From NCBI GenBank assembly GCA_021234155.1, contig JAJEKV010000013.1, positions 3,671,871 through 3,735,870 of the forward strand: a stretch of 64,000 bases of DNA, in the 5' to 3' direction. The notes below the pieces were generated by a model, which did not search any database, was not told the origin of the DNA, and was given only the letters and a program-made list of their open reading frames with translations. Each line of letters begins with the position of its first letter. The first letter of the stretch is position 1. Shown here piece after piece: positions 57,470-64,000 of the stretch. The translations under genes and the position numbers were made by a program. This DNA is from Isoetes taiwanensis. Lineage: Eukaryota > Streptophyta > Lycopodiopsida > Isoetales > Isoetaceae.

Positions 57470-59515
57470 GGTCATGAAGATCACGTTTTATTAGAGGAGG
57501 CGATAAAGCATTATATCCGGTGCAAGCATATCTAGATTGGCGACATCTTTATTGATATTAAACCTTCAAGCCAAATTCAAATGGAGCAATGCCGATTGTT
57601 ACGGCTTTGTTAGAGTAAGTACAATTGCAATCACTTGACTTATTGAATTTGTAGTTGAATGTATACGTAAAGGTCTGTTTTATACAGGTTATTGCAAGAG
57701 AAAATACTCCCACAAGGGAACACTATGCCCAAAAGTCGCACTGAAATAAAAAATATATTGGCAGCTACTGGTTTAGGCTACCATAAGATTCACGCTTGTC
57801 CAAATGATTGCATGGTATATTATCAAGAATGACATCTACAAGAACACAGAAACATGCCCTAAATGTGGTGCCTCTAGGTACAACGCAGATGCCAAGGGAA
57901 AGACCGTCCCGATGAAGGTGGTTCGCTACTTTCCATTGATCCCTCGCATAAGGCTATTGTTTCGATGTGAATCTCTAGCTTCCGCTCATGGGTTGGTGTG
58001 CCGCTAATGCGCCGAGTGACAATGTACTCACGCGTGGTTAGTGATTTGCAAGCAATGGAAGCATATTGATGAAACATGGCCGAATTTGGAAGAGAGCCAC
58101 GAAATCTCAGATTAGGGTTGGCAACGGATGGTGTTAATCCTTATGGACGCCAATCGCCGCGTGGTCAACTTGGCCATGAGTGTTGATCAACTATAATTTA
58201 CCACCGTGGTTACTCATGAAGACTAGCCATTTAATGGTAGTACTATTAGTTCCAGGACCGAAGAAAGGAAAGTCTAGATCCGTGATTCGAAAATAGTTAT
58301 TGATGAGCTTTTGACATTGTGGAGTGAAGGTATTGAAGTTTACGATGTCTCAAGAGAACTTAGATGTTGAACGAAGATTTACCTTGAGAGCAATCTTAAT
58401 GTGGACAACGAAACAGTGGCCTGGTTTGTATGAACTCTCCGGACTCCAAGTGTCCGGATATGCGGCATGTCACTTGTGTGGGTTTGAACAGTTGAACTCT
58501 CGCCGGTCAACGGCATTGCACAAAAATGTCTATGCAAACTTCAAGAGATATATCGCCAATGGAAAATCGACTTCGATCGAGGTCCAAGAGAAAAACATTG
58601 TAATCAAGAGCCTCCCAAAAGGTTGACAATGAGAGATTGGGGTAACATGTGGGATGCCATTTGAAGGAAATAAGGTTAAGGGAATGAAGTGGAAAGCATC
58701 CTTCTTCCTTCTACCCTATTGGATGTAATTGAAGATCCATCATCTTCTTGATCCCATGCACATCTTTAAAAACGTTTGGCGTCTATTTGGAGGCATGTCA
58801 CGGGATGTAAGGACACGGATGCAAACGAGAAGATCTACAAGAAGCTGGATCAAAATCTAAAGCATGGTTAAATGTCAAGAAGGAATAAGGCCACAAGTGG
58901 ATTGGATCGTGCCTAGAAAATGTATGAAACCCGCTCGAGAAGCTTATCAAGGCAATAAAGACTCCGAGCCGGATATATGCATTCGCGTAATTATTTCTCT
59001 AACGAAGGGGAGTTAAGCGGGTTGAAATCTCATGATTGGCATAAGATGTTGCGCTTTTTGTTATGCCTATTGTTCGAGGGGTCGCCTCGGGCCGACGGTC
59101 CACTACGTGCAATATGTCTCCTATCGAGTTTTCCAAGGTTCGTGACGGATTTTAGAAAACACTCGATGCTGAACTCTCACTTAACTTTTTTCTTTCTTAA
59201 ATGATATTTAGATGGATTACAAGGAAGGAGATACCGACAAATGAAATTGCGGACATGCGAACTAAGGTCGTTGAGGCATGTTGTATGCTAGAGAAAGAAT
59301 TCCCAACAAGTTTTCTGGACATACAAACTCACTTACTAGTGCATTTAGTGGACGAAGTAGAGCTTGCAGGCACAACAAATCCTAGATGGATGTTTTTTAT
59401 AGAACGCTTTCTGAAGGTCCTCAAGGACTTCGTACGTCAGAAGGCAAGGCCAGAGGGTTGCATGGCCGAGGGTTGGTTAGCACGAGAGTCATTATTCTAT
59501 GTCACCGGGTAGCTT
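57470..59515 (+). pseudogene. CACTA TNP2-type transposase relic (Transposase_21 and DUF4218)
   Basis: Pieces in order: KFKWSNADCYGFVR, then after an intron at about 57,613-57,687 LLQEKILPQGNTMPKSRTEI and YHKIHACPNDCMVYY; after a frameshift TCPKCGASRYNADAKGKTVP with RYFPLIPRIRLLFRC (zinc-binding TNP2 box, 57,857-57,965). Next are LATDGVNPYG (first catalytic Asp region), YNLPPWLLMKTSHLM and LVPGPK (58,190-58,265), and LYELSGLQVSGYAACHLCGF. The SGLKSHDWHKM box lies near 59,015-59,050, then DUF4218: ACCMLEKEFPTSFLDIQTHL, RWMFFIERFLKVLKDFVRQK, ARPEGCMAEGW. Several frameshifts and stops disrupt it. The intact protein would excise and reinsert CACTA elements. Confidence 0.85.
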
Positions 59516-59559
59516 CATGGAATTGCTCAAAGAAGCGACGTGCAGATCACAAGAACATC

Positions 59560-60765
59560 ATTGCGGATCTCAATGCACGTCAGTTGGAGGTAATTAAAAA
59601 TGCTTTGCATCAGGGGGGAAGCTCTAGTGGAGCAGGGCCTAGCAAGGCCCACTTTTCTTTGGAGAATCACATGAACACATCAATCTTTGTTGATCCCATA
59701 CCCGTAGAGGCCGTGGATGTGATACGCCGTATTGAGGAGAAACCAACACATCGCACGTATCAAATCAAGATCAACGGAACACAACACTTCCAAGATGATG
59801 AGCTATACAGTGGATGGGTTTTCAAGGGCAAAGATAGGGCAGAGACGTATGAGATGGCTCAAAGATACATACGCTTCAAGAGCCCGCATCCTGCTTTGGC
59901 TACATCCATTGGACTTGCATATGAAGTTGCTAGCTCTAGTGGGGATACCATAGGGCCAATGGTGATTCTACCTTTCATGAATGGAGAGACACTTGCACAC
60001 TTGTTTGACTATTTACCTAATAACTTGTCACGTTTTAGAAGATGGTCAAATGCAATTGCTAGAGCGCCAAGAAGAACTGACAAACACATAGGCTTTGAAC
60101 TTAGGAGCAAAATGCGAAGTTGTATATCAAGATGTTCCGAGAGATAGCTCTTGCCCTAGCAGAAGGTGTCGTTGAGATCCACAAAGGCCACTTCACTCAC
60201 ACAAAGCTTAATTGCAAGAGAGTCAAATTACATTTTGATGATGAGTACCAAAATGTGTGGGTGGCCATTGGTGATTGGGACAATGCAATTCATTTTACGC
60301 CAAAGAGCGTCGTCCCTTGTTGAAGTGTCGGTACTTACTTTTCGGATGGACAAGCAAAATATCCATGGTTAGAGGAAACCGTGTTTGAGAAATCAAAGGA
60401 TGATGATCGTGTATGGGGATCTGAAATTCATGATGTCTATGCATTGGGATATATTTATGAGATGCTTCGGATTTTCGTGCAAGCTATGCGGACGAATGGA
60501 GTGGTTTAATAATAACAACAATGCCCAATGGATTAATCCAACCCATATGTACCAACGACGTCTTGACAAGTTGGAGGAGCAAAAAACAAGAATGATGTGC
60601 CTACGTGAAGACGTATTCTCATCACGACCCAAAGCTTCTGAAGTTGTTGAAGCCTTACAAAGTGTTGGAATATCTTCTACCATGGTTGTGAGACAAAGAC
60701 GACACATGAAGTGCATGGATGCCTTGGAGATGTCAAAATTGTTGTTGTCACAACTCAAAGAATGA
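59560..60765 (+). pseudogene. Protein-kinase-like (pseudokinase) gene inside the CACTA element
   Basis: Downstream of DUF4218, frames add up to a divergent protein-kinase fold. There is an N-lobe-like GWVFKGKDRAETYEMA and a hinge-like PMVILPFMNGETLAHLFDYL (59,960-60,020). In another frame comes a helix MFREIALALAEGVVEIHKG with HFTHTKLNCKRVKLHFDDE in place of HRDLKxxN, then VAIGDWDNAIHF in place of DFG. A third frame gives GTYFSDGQAKYPWLEETVFE with SEIHDVYALGYIYEML (SDVYSLG-type box, 60,420-60,470). Finally FSSRPKASEVVEALQSVG closes the C-lobe (60,620-60,675). Catalytic residues are degenerate even where the fold signature is kept, so it is a pseudokinase or a strongly decayed kinase. Unspliced introns or frameshifts explain the frame changes near 60,110 and 60,325. 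Confidence 0.6.
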
Positions 60766-61189
60766 ATACAATATTGTATATCTTGCCATGTTTAAGAGTA
60801 TTAAATTTTTTTAATTGTCTAATAACCAAATATATAGACACTTTTAATTATTCAAATCCCAATGTTTTGTAATGAACTTCCCATGTTGCTAACATTTACT
60901 ATGTTATTCATCGTGACTCCATATAAATAACTTGCAAGTTTTGCACATGTCCAAAGAACCATGGGATGCGCACGATGGCATATCTATTGTTCGAACTTTA
61001 CTTCGTGTGGCTTGGTAGCCTTAATGACAGCCCTAAACCTGCAAAGGCCTTTAAGAGGCGAAGTTGGTCGTTCGGGTTTAGCTCGCCACCACCGCCACCT
61101 CCACCATTGTGCGGATTTGGTATGGATTTTTTTCTAGGATAAAATGTAAGTTAACCATTTATTTTTAACGTTCTAATGTTTTTAAATGT
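60766..61189. other. Spacer within the CACTA element
   Basis: AT-rich, with a possible short coding piece rich in Pro (caccaccgccacctccacc, 61,087-61,105) that may be the 5' exon of the next gene. Confidence 0.35.
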
Positions 61190-62720
61190 AGCGTGTAAAT
61201 GCGGTTGCGTCCTTCTTTTCCTATGCATAATGTTCGTCGTCGTGGTTCTGGGCGGATCTTCTTCTCATGAAAGACGAAGAGTCGGAGGAAAAGGACCTCG
61301 ATTCGAGGAGCCAGACGAAGAGCTGGGAACTCCGAGATATCAACGAGGCGATAACCCTGAAGATAGGTGGAATGCCTTGCAACTTGGGATGTCGCCCGCA
61401 GAAATGGATATTGCGCGCCGGGCTGTTGAACAAAGTAGGCGGAGGTCTGGCGCCTGTGACCCTCCACGTCATAGCTCATACACTCCTTCAGAATTCAATC
61501 TTGGGCCCCTTCAGGGGGCGGGGATCCAACCCGCACGACGAGCAAGCAACCGCCGTTCACGCCGAGTGGACGCAATTCCTCTTCAAGCTCTATTAAAGAT
61601 CGTGCACCACCTGCACCACCTCCACGAAGGCATGTCTTTGAATATGAGTGAGTTCATCTTGAATTATGCCCTTTTTTGTTCACGAACACATATTCATATG
61701 TTAGTCGTATGTTGAGTGTAGTAACAAGAAAGGTGCCGCCGCCACAAAGACCGCAGATGGCGACAATTTTTGGAGGATGGCTAATAGTGTCACAAATAGC
61801 GTTTGCCATAACGTCCACAAGGGTGAATGGAACTCGGGAGCCTATGATGAGGAAAAAGAGAGGATCAAGGAGCTTTTAGAAGCAGAATATCCCGAGCTCA
61901 AGTCAGGAGAGATCTCATGGAGGGAGGTTTGTTCAAAGCAGGGTAAACATGTTAAAGCCACCAGGTATTAGGCTCTTTCGTTCTTCATTATAACCTCATT
62001 GTACTCATATTTTATTTATATTTTGCAGAGGTAATCAGAAGAAGCAGCTGAAAGCTCTTGCCAAAGCTACAGGAGTCTCGATAGAGGAAGTGGCACAGCC
62101 TATCTGGTTGACTAATGAGGCATTTCAAGTACATCATCTCTCCCATGAGTCGTATAATTAGATGATGCCATGTGGACTAAGTCCTTGTATTGCATTGTAG
62201 TCGGGAGAGTCGTATAATTAGATGACGCCATGTGGACTAAGTCCTTGTATTGCATTGTAGTGTTTGAAGGCCAACATATTATCAAAGAAAGGGGAAGCTA
62301 GAACAAAGGCGTGCTACTGACGCGAGGTAATGACGAAGCAAGTGGCGACCATATAGTGCCAATAAGACTGGTCCGGGCGGTTATGGCTTTCTGGATAAGC
62401 TATTTGTAAGTATAAATTTGGTTTATAATGTAGGTTCTCGAGTTGAACACTAACATTAGTTTTGGTGCTCATTCTCAATAGAAGTCATTTGCTGGTCGCC
62501 CGGCTGCTAAAGATGAACGCGAAAGGGCCTTCAAAAAGGCGGGTCATGCGGCCATCCAAAGACTGTACATACTTGGCGGAAGCGAGGGACGTGTGTATCA
62601 TTCATTAGATAATTATTTGTGACTACAATGAACTAATTGTTGCGATACAATATAATGCAGGTAAATGAAGACGAACCCGCCAATGAAGAAGAAGAAGAAG
62701 AAGAAGAGAGCAACAACTAA
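61190..62720 (+). CDS. Fourth CACTA gene, unrecognised
   Basis: Several protein-like plus-strand blocks separated by plausible introns. They are an Arg/Glu-rich segment (61,270-61,600, GTPRYQRGDNPEDRWNALQL in one frame), ANSVTNSVCHNVHKGEWNSG and KELLEAEYPELKSGEISWRE (61,777-61,965), NQKKQLKALAKATGVSIEEV after an acceptor at about 62,029, SFAGRPAAKDERERAFKKAG (about 62,485-62,545), and a poly-Glu C-terminus encoded by gaagaagaag (62,684-62,712) ending at a stop near 62,719. Position after TNP2 and the basic/acidic makeup recall the DNA-binding partner protein (TNP1/TnpA-like) of CACTA elements, which would recognise the subterminal arrays, but I see no diagnostic domain. Confidence 0.45.
62147..62260. 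repeat. 60 bp period tandem duplication in the fourth CACTA gene
   Basis: gagtcgtataattagatga, then gccatgtggactaagtcctt, then gtattgcattgtag occur at 62,147-62,200 and 62,207-62,260, differing at one base. The duplication covers an intron or exon border region. Confidence 0.9.
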
Positions 62721-63169
62721 AGACTCAATATATTTTGTAATGTGCAAATTACATTGTGAAATATATTAAATTTTTTATGCTTTGTTCTTATTATTTGTGA
62801 TTTTTTTGTTATGTTAATTTTATGCTCGATTCTATTTTTTATTCTTAGATTTATTAAACATTTAATTACATATTAAATAATAATGCTTATCTACCATGAT
62901 CTTTTGAATACTAATATAATTTAATCAATATTTGTTTCTATTTTTCGAATTTTTAAATTTTTAATTTTTATTCTCGATTTATTTTGTTCATATTTAATAT
63001 TTATTAATTCTATTAATATTATTGTTAATATTAATATTATTTAATAATATTAATAAATATTACTAAATATTTATTTATATTAAATATTTGTTAATATTGA
63101 ATATGAATATTAATTGTCCTTTAAATAATATTGAATAATATTAAATAAATATTTTTTTTTTCAAAATTC
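62721..63169. other. Very AT-rich spacer of the CACTA element
   Basis: Made largely of taatatt/aatatta words (62,990-63,160), with no coding capacity; probably the 3' flank of the last gene. Confidence 0.5.
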
Positions 63170-63715
63170 ATTAATCGTCGTTGAACGACGTTGAGGGTGT
63201 GGTCGCCACGCGTGTATCGCCACCGCGATCATTCGTCGCCACGCCAGCGCCACGCCGCATTAACGCCGTTGAACGGCGTGGTGGGCGTGGTCGCCACGCC
63301 AGCCAGCAGTGTGCGATACCGTCGAAGCTGAACGCCGTTTAACGACGTTTTACACGCAGCCACGCCCGCGCCGCTTACGGCGGTAACGCCATCACCGGAC
63401 GCCACGACACGCGACATGATGGCGGTATTAATCGCCGTTGAACGGCGTTGCAAAGTCATCGCCACGCCCGGGCCACGCCGGGGGCGGCCACTCGGCAAAA
63501 GAAGTTGGCGTAATCGACCACGGTATGCTAACGACGTTGAACGACGTCAGGTCGTCGCTTAAAGACGCCGCGGTTGCGACGCGTATAGCGACGCATAAAC
63601 GTCGTTTATCGACGCTTAAACGTCGAAATAGACGTCGTTTATCGACGTCTTGACGTCGATAAACGACGTGCAAACGACGTCTGGACGTCGTAATAGACGT
63701 CGTAACAGGGCTTTA
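63170..63715. repeat. CACTA right subterminal array
   Basis: GC-rich array of cgtcgttgaacgacg, cgccgttgaacggcg and acgtcgtttatcgacg words in both orientations, about 20 units. The palindromic pattern matches the left array, so both ends carry the same presumed binding motif. Confidence 0.85.
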
Positions 63716-63726
63716 ATCTTGTAGTG

Positions 63727-64000
63727 GCCAATGCATTAGAAATCAAGCCTGTAAGAAAAAGAAATGTTAGTCTCATGAACATAACATTCATATCAAACCA
63801 GCATAGTTACCTCTACTAGTTGTGCCTTTGACCAAAGTTTCTTCCATCATGTAGTTAGCTCTATTATGCCTGAAATATTTCTTGAATGGTTCAAAAACTG
63901 CCCCATTAAGTAGTTGCATTTTATGAGAAGTGTGAGGAGTTAGAATAACTAGGTGATCCCCAAGGATCTGGTTTGAATCACCACCTCATTGGTTATGTGG
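63727..64000 (-). pseudogene. pogo/DDE_1-type transposase relic, proximal part
   Basis: Minus strand, entering from the right edge: LVILTPHTSHKMQLLNGAVF and EPFKKYFRHNRANYM match the DDE_1 motif LPPHTSHKLQPLDVxVFGPFK of pogo/Tigger transposases and the host genes derived from them. A 62 bp intron follows (donor at 63,810, acceptor at 63,749; gtaact...cttacag). The next exon (63,748-63,727, GLISNALA) is cut by the CACTA element and continues at 53,720 with a one-base frameshift. The catalytic Asp residues lie outside the window. Confidence 0.72.

Larger units (their letters stand above)
53721..63726 (+). mobile_element. Complete 10,006 bp CACTA (En/Spm) transposon, TSD GCC
   Basis: Left end CACTACAAGGGATAG, complement of right end CACTACAAGATTAAAG: the diagnostic CACTA terminus of the superfamily. 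The flanks show the 3 bp TSD GCC (53,718-53,720 and 63,727-63,729), and joining them restores a pogo-like transposase exon. Subterminal arrays of ACGTCGTT-type palindromes lie at both ends. Cargo on the plus strand: SET-domain gene (about 55,640-56,899), TNP2/DUF4218 transposase relic (57,470-59,515), pseudokinase-like gene (59,560-60,765) and an unrecognised gene (61,190-62,720). The transposase is broken, so this copy would need enzyme from elsewhere. Confidence 0.92.

Noticed and set aside
1-64000. tRNA, rRNA or CRISPR features
   Set aside because: No cloverleaf with A and B boxes, no rRNA segment and no regularly spaced repeat-spacer array was recognised on either strand by eye; tRNA-scanning software could still find a diverged copy.

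Overview
This is a transposon-dense stretch of land-plant nuclear DNA. The plant signs are a GH32 acid invertase with a vacuolar-type membrane anchor, PPR-repeat fragments, plant L1 LINEs, a CACTA (En/Spm) element with TNP2 and DUF4218 signatures, and telo-box promoter motifs. I cannot fix the clade. The range of non-LTR elements, a Crypton-like recombinase remnant and an intronless invertase would suit a large, TE-rich genome.

Left third (1-17.8 kb): gag-protease of a Ty3/gypsy element running off the left edge (1-1.77 kb, minus); a nearly complete plant L1 LINE (3.1-11.9 kb, minus) with a frameshifted ORF1 and a ~1.5 kb foreign insert in ORF2; then a GC-rich, heavily decayed non-LTR element of another type (12.4-17.8 kb, plus) whose ORF1 is split by a 568 bp insertion with a clean target-site duplication (TSD). 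The 3'-terminal hairpin and pentamer tail of this second element recur in a lone copy at 34.0 kb.

Middle (17.8-53.7 kb): mostly non-coding DNA with two convincing genes. One is an intronless acid invertase at 25.3-27.1 kb, with a 414 bp inverted-repeat element just upstream. The other is a three-exon gene for mitochondrial ribosomal protein mL43 at 45.2-46.3 kb, with a telo-box before its ATG and a structured ~80 bp module in inverted orientation on each side. Around them are gene relics: a Crypton/DUF3504-type tyrosine recombinase pseudogene with introns (31.4-33.3 kb), a deleted partial mL43 copy (35.2 kb), a COQ8/ABC1 kinase relic (42.3-42.8 kb), PPR relics (44.3 and 47.6-48.4 kb) and a 5'-truncated LINE (48.8-49.7 kb). 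A 3.93 kb hAT-like element (36,112-40,042) with an exact 8 bp TSD carries fragments of two host genes, an EF-hand protein and an NDR kinase.

Right (53.7-63.7 kb): a complete 10,006 bp CACTA element (53,721-63,726, TSD GCC) inserted into an exon of a pogo/DDE_1-type transposase relic that continues to the right edge. Its two ends carry dense arrays of a palindromic motif built on ACGTCGTT-AACGACGT. Inside, all on the plus strand, are a SET-domain gene with an intact main exon, a frameshifted TNP2/DUF4218 transposase, a pseudokinase-like gene and a fourth unrecognised gene. The intact SET gene beside a broken transposase is the most interesting observation: this transposon lineage seems to have taken up a protein-methyltransferase-like gene and a kinase-like gene.
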